NCBI RefSeq assembly: GCF_002179635.1
Contig: NZ_NFOE01000100.1
Location: forward strand, 1-64,000
Source of the DNA: Campylobacter jejuni
GTDB lineage: Bacteria; Campylobacterota; Campylobacteria; Campylobacterales; Campylobacteraceae
Direction of reading: 5' to 3'
Length of the DNA stretch: 64,000 nt
Positions 8,439 through 17,942 of the stretch are shown piece by piece. How positions within the stretch are numbered: the stretch's first letter is position 1; the number at the start of each line of letters is the position of its first letter. The position numbers and the translations under genes were made by a program. A model generated the notes under the pieces. It was not told the origin of the DNA. It did not search any database and saw nothing but the letters and a program-made list of their open reading frames with translations.

Positions 8439-8999
8439 TTATAAAAAAGTTACTCTTTTTCTCTTTTTATAATTTTTATATAGTTTAGAAAGCAAAAAGA
8501 TCGCTGCAAGACTTAAAACTAAAAAATGTGGAAATTGTGGTACTTTTGCAGATAAAAAATAATGCCAAGCTACTAGCAAAAAACAAAAATATCCAAGTTT
8601 TCTTATTTTGCTTAATTTTTTAAAAAGTTTAAAAGAGCTTATAAACATAAGCGAGAGTATGAAAAAGCTTATAAAACCACTAAGTTCTAAATTTTTACTA
8701 AAAGTATCTTTGAAAAAAAGTATTAGATCTAAATTTTTTCCAAAAGCAAAATAATTAAAAAAGTGAATCAAAGTCCAAAAAAATGCATAAAAACCTAAAA
8801 ATTTAGGGTAATCTTTTGTGTGTTTATACTTTAAAAGTGAAAAAAATAGGCTTAATCCAAAAAAGATTAAGCCAAATATACCACTATAAAAATACACAGA
8901 TTTTACAATATCAAATTCTTGCAAGATTTGATAAATACTAAAAATAATACTTAAAGCAAAGGCTAAAAATCCACTGATATTATAAACTTTTTTGCTCAT
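8439..8999 (-). CDS. msrQ: heme-binding membrane subunit MsrQ (YedZ-like)
   Basis: A 186-residue membrane protein with about six hydrophobic helices and histidines in helices (HFFNYF near 79, WHYFL near 145) that fit the heme b ligands of the ferric-reductase-like MsrQ/YedZ family. It would pass electrons from the quinol pool or cytosolic flavin to MsrP. Its ATG shares a base with the stop codon of msrP (overlap at 8999), a strong sign of translational coupling. Sequence conservation in this family is low, so the call leans on gene context. Confidence 0.85.
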   Translation of the reverse strand: MSKKVYNISGFLAFALSIIFSIYQILQEFDIVKSVYFYSGIFGLIFFGLSLFFSLLKYKHTKDYPKFLGFYAFFWTLIHFFNYFAFGKNLDLILFFKDTFSKNLELSGFISFFILSLMFISSFKLFKKLSKIRKLGYFCFLLVAWHYFLSAKVPQFPHFLVLSLAAIFLLSKLYKNYKKRKRVTFL

Positions 9000-9892
9000 T
9001 AAAAATTAACCTTTAAATCCATATCTTTATACAAATGCGCTACTTCTTTTTCATAACCATTGAACATTTGCGTAGGTTTAGTGAAAAAATCTCCCAAAGG
9101 ACGCTCATTTGCTTGAGACCATCTTGGATGAGAAACATTTGGATTAACATTAGCATAAAAACCATATTCTCTAGGGTTTGCTAGCTCCCATGTGGTTTTA
9201 GGTTGTTCTTTAGTAAATTCTATTTTTACAATAGATTTGATACTTTTAAAACCATATTTCCATGGAACTACAAGGCGAATCGGCGCTCCATTTTGTCCTA
9301 ATAAAGGCTTTTTATACATTCCTACAGCCATAAGCGTTAATGGGTGCATAGCCTCATCTAATCTTAAACCCTCTACATAAGGATAATCAAGAGTTGGGAA
9401 AAATGAAGCTTGATCAGCAAATTGATTTTTATCAAAAAGAGTGGTAAATTTTATAAATTTAGCCTCACTTTTTACTTTACATTTTTCTATTAAAACACGC
9501 AATTCAAAACCAACCCAAGGCACCACCATAGACCAAGTTTCAACACAACGAAATCTATAAATTCTCTCTTCTAAAGGAAAAGCTAATAAATCTTGCATAG
9601 TTAAAGTTAAAGGCTCTTCAACTTCCCCACTAACTTCTATTTTCCAACCATTTGTGTTGAAATTTTTTGCAAGCTCAACAGCTCTTTTTTTATCAGTAGA
9701 AAATTCATAAAAATTAACATAATTAGTTGCAATTTTTTCATCGCTAAGTTTTAATTTTTCATTGTTAGGATCAGGAAAGAAATTTAATGCCATTAATTCA
9801 GATTGGACTAAGGCTGAACTAACCAAAGCTCCAGCACCTAGTTTTAAAAAATGGCGTCTTTTATTATATAATTGTTCGTTTGTGATATTCAT
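8999..9892 (-). CDS. msrP: periplasmic methionine sulfoxide reductase catalytic subunit MsrP
   Basis: A 297-residue molybdopterin enzyme (YedY/MsrP) of the sulfite-oxidase fold. It has a twin-arginine signal (KRRHFLKLGAGALVSSALVQ, 11-30) and the molybdenum-ligating Cys116 in YRFRCVETWSMVVPW. GAPIRLVVPWKYGFKSIKSI (about 206-225) is the other strong family block. It repairs oxidised methionines in periplasmic proteins with MsrQ as electron donor. The Shine-Dalgarno AAAGGA lies in the 3' arm of a 10-bp hairpin (9899-9936). Confidence 0.95.
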   Translation of the reverse strand: MNITNEQLYNKRRHFLKLGAGALVSSALVQSELMALNFFPDPNNEKLKLSDEKIATNYVNFYEFSTDKKRAVELAKNFNTNGWKIEVSGEVEEPLTLTMQDLLAFPLEERIYRFRCVETWSMVVPWVGFELRVLIEKCKVKSEAKFIKFTTLFDKNQFADQASFFPTLDYPYVEGLRLDEAMHPLTLMAVGMYKKPLLGQNGAPIRLVVPWKYGFKSIKSIVKIEFTKEQPKTTWELANPREYGFYANVNPNVSHPRWSQANERPLGDFFTKPTQMFNGYEKEVAHLYKDMDLKVNF

Positions 9893-9898
9893 GAAAAG

Positions 9899-9936
9899 TC
9901 CTTTATATATTTTGTGATATTAAAACATATAAAGGA
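9899..9936 (-). promoter_or_regulatory. hairpin sequestering the msrP Shine-Dalgarno
   Basis: Perfect 10-bp arms TCCTTTATAT (9899-9908) and ATATAAAGGA (9927-9936) with an 18-base spacer. In the minus-strand RNA the arm nearest the gene carries AAAGGA six bases before the msrP ATG. The rest of the 84-base gap to the penicillin-binding protein gene is nearly pure A/T with no clear terminator. Confidence 0.55.
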
Positions 9937-9976
9937 AAATAAAAGGATAATTTTTATTATTTTATAAAAAATATTT

Positions 9977-11911
9977 TTAAAAAATTACCTCATTATTTTC
10001 AGATAGAGCAGGGTTGTTTTTTGGAAATGGAGAGGCATTGGTGTAATACTCTCTTTGTTTTTCATAAATTCCTTGATAAACTCCTTTTGGAATGGTAAAT
10101 TTTCTAGCACTATCAGGATAAAGTTCTAAGTATTTTGTTAAAAATTCTTTAAAAACTGGAGCAGCAGTTCTTGCGCCACCTTCTACTTGTTTCATAGGTT
10201 TATTATCATCATTACCATACCAAATGATAGCTTCTATTTCAGGAGTTAATCCGCAAAACCATGCATCAACGCTTTTATTTGAAGTGCCAGTTTTTCCAGC
10301 TATTTCAATCCCTTCCACTCTAGCATTGCGCCCAGTTCCTTTTTTAACAACATTTTGCATCATATCATTAACTAAAAAGGCTTGTTCAGGTTCGCTGATT
10401 TTTCTTTCTCCAGAGTTAAATTCTACCACTATTTTGTCATTTTTATCGATTACTCTTTTAATGAGTATTAAATCTTTTTGCACCCCATAATTTCCAAATA
10501 CTGTATAAAGTTTAGCATAATCATAAATAGAAATCCCAAAGCTACCTAAGACTATAGATAAATCAACCGGTATATTTTTAAAGCCCATAAATTGAAGTTT
10601 ATCATGGATCACATCAAGCCCCAAAGCAAGAGCTAAATTTATAGTAGCTAGGTTTCTTGAGCCAGTTAGTGCTTCTTTTAAGCTTATAAGCCCTAGAAAT
10701 TTTCCACCATAATTTTTAGGTTTCCAGTCTTGTTCATCTTTTTTGGTGCTTTCAAAGATTCTTGAAATATCAGCAACCTTACTCATAGGAGAATAGCCCA
10801 TATCAATGGCAATTTGGTATAAAAAAGGCTTAAAAGAACTTCCAGGCTGTCTTAAACTTTGAGTAGCACGGTTAAAATTACTTTTTGCGTAATTTACTCC
10901 GCCAACTAAGGCTAAAATGTCTCCATTTTGATGATTTGCTACTATCATAGCTCCATTAAGTGTGCTTAAATTTGCATCTTTATCTCTTTTAACTATTTCA
11001 TCATAGCCAAATTTTAAAGCCTCTCTTGCAATATTTTGCACATCAAGATCAATGGCAAGCTCTATTTTATAGCCACCACTTTTTAAGTCTTTAATTCCGC
11101 TTAGTTGTTTTAAAACTTCTTGAGTAACATAAGGAGCTGCATTTTGTGTTAAAGTATCATCATATACTTTTGGAATTTCTTTTAAAGCGTTTTCATACTC
11201 TTCTTTAGAAATCCAACCAAGATTATACATTCTTTGCACTACGCTATTTGCTCTAGCTAAAGAAAGATCTAAATGTCTAGTAGGATCATAAGTACTTGGA
11301 GCCTTTGGCATACCTACTAAAATAGCAATTTCTTTTAAGCTAAGCTCGTCTAAATTTTTTCTAAAATATCCAAGTGCAGCAGTTTTTACTCCATAATATC
11401 CATGTCCAAAGAAGATGAAATTTAAATATCTTTCTAAAATTTGCTCTTTAGTTAAAGTACTTTCTATCTTATATGCAAGCAAAGCTTCTTTTAGCTTTCT
11501 GCTTAAAGTACGCTCTGGGGTTAATTCTGTGTTTTTTATAAATTGTTGTGTAAGGGTGGAAGCTCCTTCCATAGTTTTTCCACCACTTCTTATGATTTTA
11601 ATAGCTGCTCTAAAAATCGCATCTATATTAACCCCACCATGTTCAAAAAAGCTAGTATCTTCAATGGCTACTAAAGCTTCTATAAGTCTTGGTGGAAGTT
11701 CTTCATAAGGAGCATAAAAGCGGTGTTGCTCAAAAACATTTGCAACTAATTTTCCATTTTTATCAAAAATTTGTGTTGTAAGAGGTGGTTTATAATCTTT
11801 AAAGGTATATTGATTTAAATCAGAATCAGAAAACAAATATGCAATAAATATAAAAACTCCAACCGCACACACTATACAAAAAGAAAGAAATATTTTTAAA
11901 ATTTTTATCAT
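9977..11911 (-). CDS. pbpA: class A penicillin-binding protein (PBP1A)
   Basis: A 644-residue bifunctional peptidoglycan synthase anchored by one N-terminal helix (about 4-27). The GT51 glycosyltransferase half shows EDTSFFEHGG (84-93) and KTMEGASTLTQQFIKN (about 112-127). The transpeptidase half shows SSFK (358-361), SRN (about residue 420) and GKTGTSNKSVDAWF (about 548-561). It polymerises and cross-links glycan in the periplasm. The start overlaps the end of maf by 4 bases, and maf abuts alaS, an order also seen in C. jejuni. Confidence 0.95.
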   Translation of the reverse strand: MIKILKIFLSFCIVCAVGVFIFIAYLFSDSDLNQYTFKDYKPPLTTQIFDKNGKLVANVFEQHRFYAPYEELPPRLIEALVAIEDTSFFEHGGVNIDAIFRAAIKIIRSGGKTMEGASTLTQQFIKNTELTPERTLSRKLKEALLAYKIESTLTKEQILERYLNFIFFGHGYYGVKTAALGYFRKNLDELSLKEIAILVGMPKAPSTYDPTRHLDLSLARANSVVQRMYNLGWISKEEYENALKEIPKVYDDTLTQNAAPYVTQEVLKQLSGIKDLKSGGYKIELAIDLDVQNIAREALKFGYDEIVKRDKDANLSTLNGAMIVANHQNGDILALVGGVNYAKSNFNRATQSLRQPGSSFKPFLYQIAIDMGYSPMSKVADISRIFESTKKDEQDWKPKNYGGKFLGLISLKEALTGSRNLATINLALALGLDVIHDKLQFMGFKNIPVDLSIVLGSFGISIYDYAKLYTVFGNYGVQKDLILIKRVIDKNDKIVVEFNSGERKISEPEQAFLVNDMMQNVVKKGTGRNARVEGIEIAGKTGTSNKSVDAWFCGLTPEIEAIIWYGNDDNKPMKQVEGGARTAAPVFKEFLTKYLELYPDSARKFTIPKGVYQGIYEKQREYYTNASPFPKNNPALSENNEVIF

Positions 11912-12450
11912 AAAAATGCTTTCAAAAGTTCTATATTAAGCCCTAGTGCTGTACTTTGATGGCCTATGATTTTTTTAATGTATTTTTTATGAAAGCCCTC
12001 ACACATCACAGCTCCGGCTTTACCTTGATAAAGTTTTGACTCAATGTATTCTTGCATATCTTTTAAATCAAATTTATCTAAGATCAAATCACACTTACTA
12101 AGATTAAAAATCTTTTTATCTTCTAAAACTAAAATCATTGCACTTAAAACGCTAATATTTTTACCACTTTGCAAATTGAGCATATTAAAAGCTTCATTAT
12201 CGCTTTTAGCTTTAGTAAGAATGATATTTTGAGCACAAACTATACTATCAGCAAATAAAACATTTTTAAAATCAGGATATTTTGCAAAAAACTGCCTTTC
12301 TTTTTCTAAAACAATTTTTTGCACATAAGAGCTTGGATTGTCTTTTTTTACCAAGCTCTCATCATAATCTATAATAATTTGCTCAAAAGCAATATTTGCT
12401 TCTTTTAGTAAAGCAACGCGTGAAGGCGAACTTGAAGCTAAATAAAGCAT
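11908..12450 (-). CDS. maf: Maf-like nucleotide pyrophosphatase
   Basis: A 180-residue Maf/HAM1-fold protein, a nucleoside triphosphate pyrophosphatase that acts on modified or non-canonical nucleotides; in other bacteria it also affects septation. The signature SSSPSRVALLKEA (6-18) and the catalytic FADSIVCAQN (about 65-74) are visible; the usual ADT is ADS. Note that the name Maf is also used for unrelated Campylobacter motility accessory factors. It sits between alaS (shared base at 12450) and pbpA. Confidence 0.9.
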   Translation of the reverse strand: MLYLASSSPSRVALLKEANIAFEQIIIDYDESLVKKDNPSSYVQKIVLEKERQFFAKYPDFKNVLFADSIVCAQNIILTKAKSDNEAFNMLNLQSGKNISVLSAMILVLEDKKIFNLSKCDLILDKFDLKDMQEYIESKLYQGKAGAVMCEGFHKKYIKKIIGHQSTALGLNIELLKAFL

Positions 12451-14987
12451 TAAGCAAGACTTTCTTCTATGATTTTTCTAGCATGATCAAGTGCTTGTTC
12501 TATTTTGCTTGTATCTTTACCACCGGCTGTTGCAAAATCATCCCTACCGCCACCGTTTCCACCAAGCATTTGTGCAATTTCTTTTACCAAAACACCAGCT
12601 TTTAGTGAAGCGTCTTTAACGCCTGCTGCGATGATGATTTTGCCTTCTTTTTCTTGTAAAAGTAAAATTACAGCTTTATTAAATTTGTTTTTAAACTCAT
12701 CTATCATGGTTTTTATATCGCCACTATCTATTTTTTGCACACAATATTGAATGCCATTTAGTTCTTTAGAGTTTAATTCTGCTTTGTTTGAATTTTTTAG
12801 TTCATTTTTTAAACTAGCTATTTCATTTTTTAATTTTGCCACATAGCTTAAAATATCATGAGTTTTTAACTCTTCTTTGGCTTGGTTTAGTTCTTTTAAA
12901 TTTTCACTAACATAATCAAGCGCAGCTTTGCTTACCACTGCTTCTATCCTTCTAACTCCAGCACTAACACCACTTTCTTTGATGATGTAAAAACTTCCTA
13001 TTTCAGAGCTATTTTTCACATGAGTGCCACCACAAAGCTCCTTACTAGCTCCTAAGGTTAAAACTCTTACTTTTTCTTGATATTTTTCACTAAATAAAGC
13101 TATGGCACCACTTTTTTTAGCTTCATCTAAAGCTAAAATTTCAATTTTAGCTTCGTTTGCTTGCATGATGTAAGTATTTACCAAAGCTTCTATTTGTTTT
13201 AATTCTTCTTTGTTTAGGGCTTTTGGGTGAGTAAAATCAAATCTTAATTTATTGTGTTCTACCAAAGAACCTGCTTGGCTAATGTGTGAGCCAAGAATTT
13301 CTCTTAAAGCATGGTGTAATAAATGTGTCGCACTATGATGTCTTGCTATTTGTTCTCTTTTTTTAGTATCTATGCAAGCTAACACTTCATCATTTGTTTT
13401 AAGATTTTGTTTTAATTTCACTTGACTAAGATTAATATCAAAGAATTTTTGTGTATCTAAAACCTCATTTTCATTGATAAAACCTATATCAGCACTTTGC
13501 CCTCCACTTGTTGCATAAAATGGAGTTTTTTCAAGCATTAACCATGCTATATCTCCTGCCTTTGCTTCGGTTATGATTTTAAAATTTTCATCTAAAATGG
13601 CCATGATTTTAGTTTTTTCTTCATAATTTTCATAACCACTAAAAGTATTTTTACCAAATTTTTCTAATAAAACTTTAAAGTCTCCGCTAATTGCTTTATC
13701 TCCGCTTCCTTTCCAAGAAGCTTTGGCTCTGTCTTTTTGTTCTTGCATAAGCTCATTAAATTTAGCCTCATCTACACTAAGATTTTTCTCTCTTAGCATA
13801 TCTTGGGTTAAATCAAGTGGAAAACCATAAGTATCATAAAGTTTAAAAGCTACTTCACCACTAAAAATATCTTTAGTTTTTTTAAGTTCTTCGTTAAAAA
13901 TTTCTATACCATTTTCAATGGTGCTTAAAAATCTTTCTTCTTCTAGTTTAATCTGCTCTTTGATAAATTCTTTTTTTTCATTTAAGTAAGTATAATGCTC
14001 ACCCATTAACTCGCACACTACATCTACAAGCTCATACATAAAAGCTCTTTTAAGACCTAGTAAATATCCATGTCTTAAGGCACGGCGCATAATTCTTCTT
14101 AAAACATAACCCCTACCTTCTTTATCAAAGCCAACTCCTTGAGCAAGTAAAAATACACTTGATCTTATATGATCAGCAATTACTCTATAACTAGCCCCGC
14201 TTTCATAGGTATAAGTTTTACCGCAAAGTTTTGCAATACTCTCAATAATAGGCATAAACAAAGAGCTATCAAAATTACTAAATTTTCCTTCTTTTATAGC
14301 GCTAACTCTTTCAAGTCCCATACCTGTATCAATACTTGGTTTTGGCAATGGAGTAAGCGTGCCATCAGCACTTCTTTCATACTGCATGAAAACTAGATTC
14401 CAAATTTCTAAGAACCTATCTCCATCACCACCCATATAATCTTCACTAGAATTAAAATGCTCAGCACCTTGATCATAAAAAATTTCACTACAGGGCCCGC
14501 ATGGTCCAGTATCGCCCATTTGCCAGAAATTATCTTTATCGCCAAATTTATAAATTCTCTCTTTTTCTATATGTTTTTGCCAAAGCCCATATGCTTCATC
14601 ATCACTTTCATGCACAGTTACATATAATCTTTCTTTAGGTAATTTTAAAACTTCAGTTACAAATTCCCAAGCATAAGCAATAGCTTGTTCTTTAAAATAA
14701 TCTCCAAAACTAAAATTTCCAAGCATTTCAAAGAAAGTATGATGTCTTGCTGTGTAGCCTACATTGTCTAAGTCGTTATGTTTTCCACCAGCTCTTATAC
14801 AAGTTTGACAGCTTGTTTTACGCGGAGGATTTGGGCGCGGTACTTCCCCGGTAAATATACTTTTAAAAGGCACCATACCTGCATTAGTAAAAAGTAAAGT
14901 CGCATCATCAGGCACCAAAGGGCTTGAAGGAGTGATTTCATGTCCTTTTGACTTAAAAAATTCTAAATATTCTTTTCTTATATCCAT
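12450..14987 (-). CDS. alaS: alanyl-tRNA synthetase
   Basis: A full-length 845-residue class II synthetase. It begins [38 protein letters not shown] in family style. The zinc and editing domain shows [12 protein letters not shown] (about 560-571) and CGGTHV (about 659-664); the C-terminal C-Ala domain ends with the conserved [12 protein letters not shown]. It charges tRNA-Ala and clears mischarged Ser/Gly. The TAGGAAAATCT leader supports the start. An extended -10 lies about 30 bases upstream on the minus strand. Confidence 0.98.
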   Translation of the reverse strand: MDIRKEYLEFFKSKGHEITPSSPLVPDDATLLFTNAGMVPFKSIFTGEVPRPNPPRKTSCQTCIRAGGKHNDLDNVGYTARHHTFFEMLGNFSFGDYFKEQAIAYAWEFVTEVLKLPKERLYVTVHESDDEAYGLWQKHIEKERIYKFGDKDNFWQMGDTGPCGPCSEIFYDQGAEHFNSSEDYMGGDGDRFLEIWNLVFMQYERSADGTLTPLPKPSIDTGMGLERVSAIKEGKFSNFDSSLFMPIIESIAKLCGKTYTYESGASYRVIADHIRSSVFLLAQGVGFDKEGRGYVLRRIMRRALRHGYLLGLKRAFMYELVDVVCELMGEHYTYLNEKKEFIKEQIKLEEERFLSTIENGIEIFNEELKKTKDIFSGEVAFKLYDTYGFPLDLTQDMLREKNLSVDEAKFNELMQEQKDRAKASWKGSGDKAISGDFKVLLEKFGKNTFSGYENYEEKTKIMAILDENFKIITEAKAGDIAWLMLEKTPFYATSGGQSADIGFINENEVLDTQKFFDINLSQVKLKQNLKTNDEVLACIDTKKREQIARHHSATHLLHHALREILGSHISQAGSLVEHNKLRFDFTHPKALNKEELKQIEALVNTYIMQANEAKIEILALDEAKKSGAIALFSEKYQEKVRVLTLGASKELCGGTHVKNSSEIGSFYIIKESGVSAGVRRIEAVVSKAALDYVSENLKELNQAKEELKTHDILSYVAKLKNEIASLKNELKNSNKAELNSKELNGIQYCVQKIDSGDIKTMIDEFKNKFNKAVILLLQEKEGKIIIAAGVKDASLKAGVLVKEIAQMLGGNGGGRDDFATAGGKDTSKIEQALDHARKIIEESLA

Positions 14988-15017
14988 AGATTTTCCTAGC
15001 TAGTTTTTTTGCTTAAA

Positions 15018-15026
15018 ATAATACCA
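15018..15026 (-). promoter_or_regulatory. extended -10 promoter of alaS
   Basis: On the minus strand TGGTATTAT (TG at 15026-15025, TATTAT at 15023-15018), a TGn extended -10 typical of Campylobacter sigma-70 promoters, about 30 bases before the alaS ATG. Confidence 0.55.
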
Positions 15027-15055
15027 AAAATACTTTAAATTAAGTAAAACTATCT

Positions 15056-15061
15056 TATAAT
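15056..15061 (+). promoter_or_regulatory. -10 box of the DegT-hemH operon
   Basis: A perfect TATAAT at 15056-15061, 28 bases before the ATG at 15090, preceded by the T/A-rich periodic sequence usual for Campylobacter promoters, which lack a clear -35. Confidence 0.6.
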
Positions 15062-15089
15062 CACGATTTTAATTTACAAGGTTAATACA

Positions 15090-16172
15090 ATGAAAATTCC
15101 TTTTATAGACTTAAATGCTCAATACAATGCTTATAAAAATGAAATTGATGAGGCTATTAGTGAAGTTTTACAAAGCACCTCTTTTATAGGTGGTGTAAAA
15201 TTAGAAGAATTTGAAAACAATTTAGCTAAATATGTAGGTATTAAACATGCGATAGGCTGTTCAAGTGGTACAAGTGCGTTATTTTTAGCTTTAATGGCTT
15301 TGGGTGTGGGTAGGGATGATGAGGTAATAGTGCCGAGTTTTACCTTTATAGCTACAGCTGAAATGGTTGCTCTAATCGGCGCTAAGCCTGTTTTTGTAGA
15401 TATTGATTTTAAAGATTATAATCTTAGTTTAGAAAAAGTTCAAAGTGCTATCACACCTAAAACTAAAGCTGTAATTGCTGTGAGTATTTTTGGGCTTATG
15501 CCTGATATGTTTGCTCTAAAAGAACTTTGTAAAAGTCAAAACATTGCTTTGATAGAAGATAGTGCGCAAAGTTTTGGAGCCAGTCAAAAAGGCATAAAAT
15601 CATGTGCTATAGCTGATATATCTTGTACAAGCTTTTTCCCGTCTAAACCTTTAGGTGCTTATGGAGATGGTGGAGCGATTTTTACTCAAGATGATGAATT
15701 AGCACAAAAAATAAAAATTTATTTAAATCATGGACAAGTACAAAGATATAAGCATAAATATATCGGTATCAATGGAAGGCTTGATACTATCCAAGCAGCT
15801 ATTTTAAATGTGAAATTAAAATACTTAGATGAAGAGATTAAAAAAAGAGAAGCAATAGCAAAAGTTTATGATGAAAATTTAAAAAATTGTATTTTACCAC
15901 CAAGAAAAGATGATTTTGTGAGTGCCCAGGCTCAATATAGCGTGCGTGTAAAGAATAGAGAAAATTTCATGCAAAAATTACAAGAGCAAGGTATACCTAC
16001 TGCGGTGCATTATCCTTTAGGGCTTCATTTGCAAGAAGCTTTCGATTATCTTGCTTACGAAAAGGGTGATTTACCAAATACAGAACTTTTAAGTGATGAA
16101 ATTTTATCCTTACCTATGAGTGCATTTTTAAAAGAAGAGCACCAAGCTAGAGTGATTGAGGCTTTTAAATGA
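15090..16172 (+). CDS. DegT/DnrJ/EryC1 family aminotransferase
   Basis: A 360-residue PLP-dependent sugar aminotransferase of fold type I. Visible landmarks are GCSSGTSALFLALMALGVG (about 57-75), EDSAQSFGA (about 155-163), and the PLP lysine in TSFFPSKPLGAYGDGGAIF (about 178-196). Such enzymes transaminate nucleotide-linked keto sugars for surface glycans; the exact substrate is not readable. Its stop overlaps the next gene, a Gfo/Idh oxidoreductase, by 4 bases; the two together suggest a small sugar-modification unit upstream of hemH. C. jejuni has the same trio. Confidence 0.9.
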   Translation: MKIPFIDLNAQYNAYKNEIDEAISEVLQSTSFIGGVKLEEFENNLAKYVGIKHAIGCSSGTSALFLALMALGVGRDDEVIVPSFTFIATAEMVALIGAKPVFVDIDFKDYNLSLEKVQSAITPKTKAVIAVSIFGLMPDMFALKELCKSQNIALIEDSAQSFGASQKGIKSCAIADISCTSFFPSKPLGAYGDGGAIFTQDDELAQKIKIYLNHGQVQRYKHKYIGINGRLDTIQAAILNVKLKYLDEEIKKREAIAKVYDENLKNCILPPRKDDFVSAQAQYSVRVKNRENFMQKLQEQGIPTAVHYPLGLHLQEAFDYLAYEKGDLPNTELLSDEILSLPMSAFLKEEHQARVIEAFK

Positions 16173-17026
16173 AAATAGGGCTTATAGGCCTTGGTAAAAT
16201 GGGTAAAAACCATTTAAGAGAACTTGAGCATAATTTAAAAGTAAAAGAAATTCATCTTTATGATCCTTTTTGTAAAGATAAATTTAAACATTTTTTGCAT
16301 AAAAATTTTGATGATTTTTTAGCGCAAAATCTTGATGGTGCTATCGTTGCTACACCTACTCATACGCATTTAGATATAGCTTTAAAGGTTTTTCCTAAAA
16401 TAAAAAATGTTTTGATAGAAAAGCCTTTGGCGTTAAATATTGATGAAATTTTAATTTTAGAGCAAAAAGCTAGAGAAAATAAAGTCAGAGTAGGGGTGGG
16501 CTTTTGCGAGAGATTTAATCCTGTTATTTTAACTTTAAAAGAAAAACTTTTAGAAGATGAGATTATAAGTATTAATATACAAAGAATTTCACCTTATCCA
16601 CAAAGAATAAACGATGTGGGTGTTTTAAGTGATCTTAGTGTGCATGATATTGACTTAGTTAGATTTTTAAGTCAAGAGCAAATTTTAAAAGCAAATATTT
16701 ATAAAAGTTTTCATCATGATAAATTTGAAGATGAGGTAATGATAGGTTTAAAATTGGAAAATATTTTAGCAAATATCCATGATAGTTGGAATGGACAATG
16801 CATTATAAGAAAGATTACGCTTTTAGGTAAAAAACATACTTATGAACTTGATCTTAAAAATTTTGAACTTTTTATCAATATGCAAAAAATTCCAAATTTA
16901 TATGAAAATTTTCCTTTGTATGCTGAGCATGAGGCCTTTTTTGAGCTTTTACAAAATGGAGTTTGTGAAAATTTAGCTAGCATTGAAGATGCTTTGAGAG
17001 TACAAGAAATTTTAGAAGGTGTTTGA
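16169..17026 (+). CDS. Gfo/Idh/MocA family oxidoreductase
   Basis: A 285-residue NAD(P)-dependent dehydrogenase. The N-terminal Rossmann motif is GLIGLGKMGKNHLREL (3-18), and the family block EKPLALNIDEI (about 89-99) supplies the catalytic Lys. The C-terminal alpha/beta domain contains DLSVHDIDLVRF (about 156-167). It probably acts on a sugar or nucleotide sugar made by the aminotransferase upstream. It is shorter than typical family members (about 320-370 residues) but shows no break. Confidence 0.88.
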   Translation: MKIGLIGLGKMGKNHLRELEHNLKVKEIHLYDPFCKDKFKHFLHKNFDDFLAQNLDGAIVATPTHTHLDIALKVFPKIKNVLIEKPLALNIDEILILEQKARENKVRVGVGFCERFNPVILTLKEKLLEDEIISINIQRISPYPQRINDVGVLSDLSVHDIDLVRFLSQEQILKANIYKSFHHDKFEDEVMIGLKLENILANIHDSWNGQCIIRKITLLGKKHTYELDLKNFELFINMQKIPNLYENFPLYAEHEAFFELLQNGVCENLASIEDALRVQEILEGV

Positions 17027-17028
17027 TA

Positions 17029-17934
17029 GTGAAATATGTATTTTTTTTAAATATGGGCGGGGTTAATAAACTTGAAGAATGTGAAGTTTTTTTAAAAAGT
17101 ATGTTTAATGATCCTTATATTTTAGGGATAAAAAATGTTTTCTTAAGAAAATTTGTAGCCTTTATGATAAGAAAATCAAGACTAAAAACTATGAAGCAAA
17201 ATTATGAAAAAATGGGTGGGAAATCCCCGCTTACTCAAATCACACAAAGTTTATGCGATAAATTAAATTCTAAAACTAGGGAATATAACTTTGATTTTAT
17301 TAGTCTTTATGTACCACCCTTTGCAAATGAAGTTTTTTCAAAATATGATTTTCAAAAAAATGATGAAATTATTTTATTTCCTTTGTATCCTCATCATTCT
17401 AAAACCACTGTAACTAGTTCTTTAGAAGTAGTGCAAAATGAGCTAAGAAATATCCAAAATCAAGCTAATGTAAAAATCATTGATGTTTTTTATAAAGATG
17501 AGCTTTATAATGAAATGATTATAAAACATATTTTAGAAAAAAAGAAAGAGTATGATTATAAAACTTTGATTTTTTCTGCGCATTCTTTACCACTTTCAGT
17601 GATTAAAAAAGGTGATTTGTATGAAAAACATGTGCAAGAGCATGTGGGTATCTTAAAAGAAAAACTTAAAAATGAATTTGATCAAATCATTTTATCCTAT
17701 CAATCAAAATTAGGCCCAGTAAAATGGCTTGAGCCTAACACAAGCGATATTTTAGAAAGTTTAGAACAAAAAGCTTTGATTTATCCTATATCTTTTTGTA
17801 TAGATTGCTCTGAAACTATTTTTGAGCTTGGAGTAGAGTATAGGCACTTAGCAAAAAGTGATTATGAGCTTATTGCTTGCCCTAACGATAGTGATGAGTT
17901 TATAGAGTTTATTTTAAATCAGGTAAAAATATAG
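17029..17934 (+). CDS. hemH: ferrochelatase
   Basis: I take GTG at 17029 as start (301 residues): AGAAGG lies about nine bases before it, whereas the in-frame TTG at 17023 would be too close. Ferrochelatase inserts Fe(II) into protoporphyrin, the last step of heme synthesis. Landmarks are LNMGGVNKLEECEVFLKSMF near the N-terminus (Pro of the common NMGGP is Val), the catalytic His in FSAHSLPLSVIKKG (about 184-197), and CIDCSETIFELGVEYR (about 261-276). The start follows the TGA of the oxidoreductase gene by two bases. Confidence 0.95.
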   Translation: MKYVFFLNMGGVNKLEECEVFLKSMFNDPYILGIKNVFLRKFVAFMIRKSRLKTMKQNYEKMGGKSPLTQITQSLCDKLNSKTREYNFDFISLYVPPFANEVFSKYDFQKNDEIILFPLYPHHSKTTVTSSLEVVQNELRNIQNQANVKIIDVFYKDELYNEMIIKHILEKKKEYDYKTLIFSAHSLPLSVIKKGDLYEKHVQEHVGILKEKLKNEFDQIILSYQSKLGPVKWLEPNTSDILESLEQKALIYPISFCIDCSETIFELGVEYRHLAKSDYELIACPNDSDEFIEFILNQVKI

Positions 17935-17942
17935 TTTTTATA

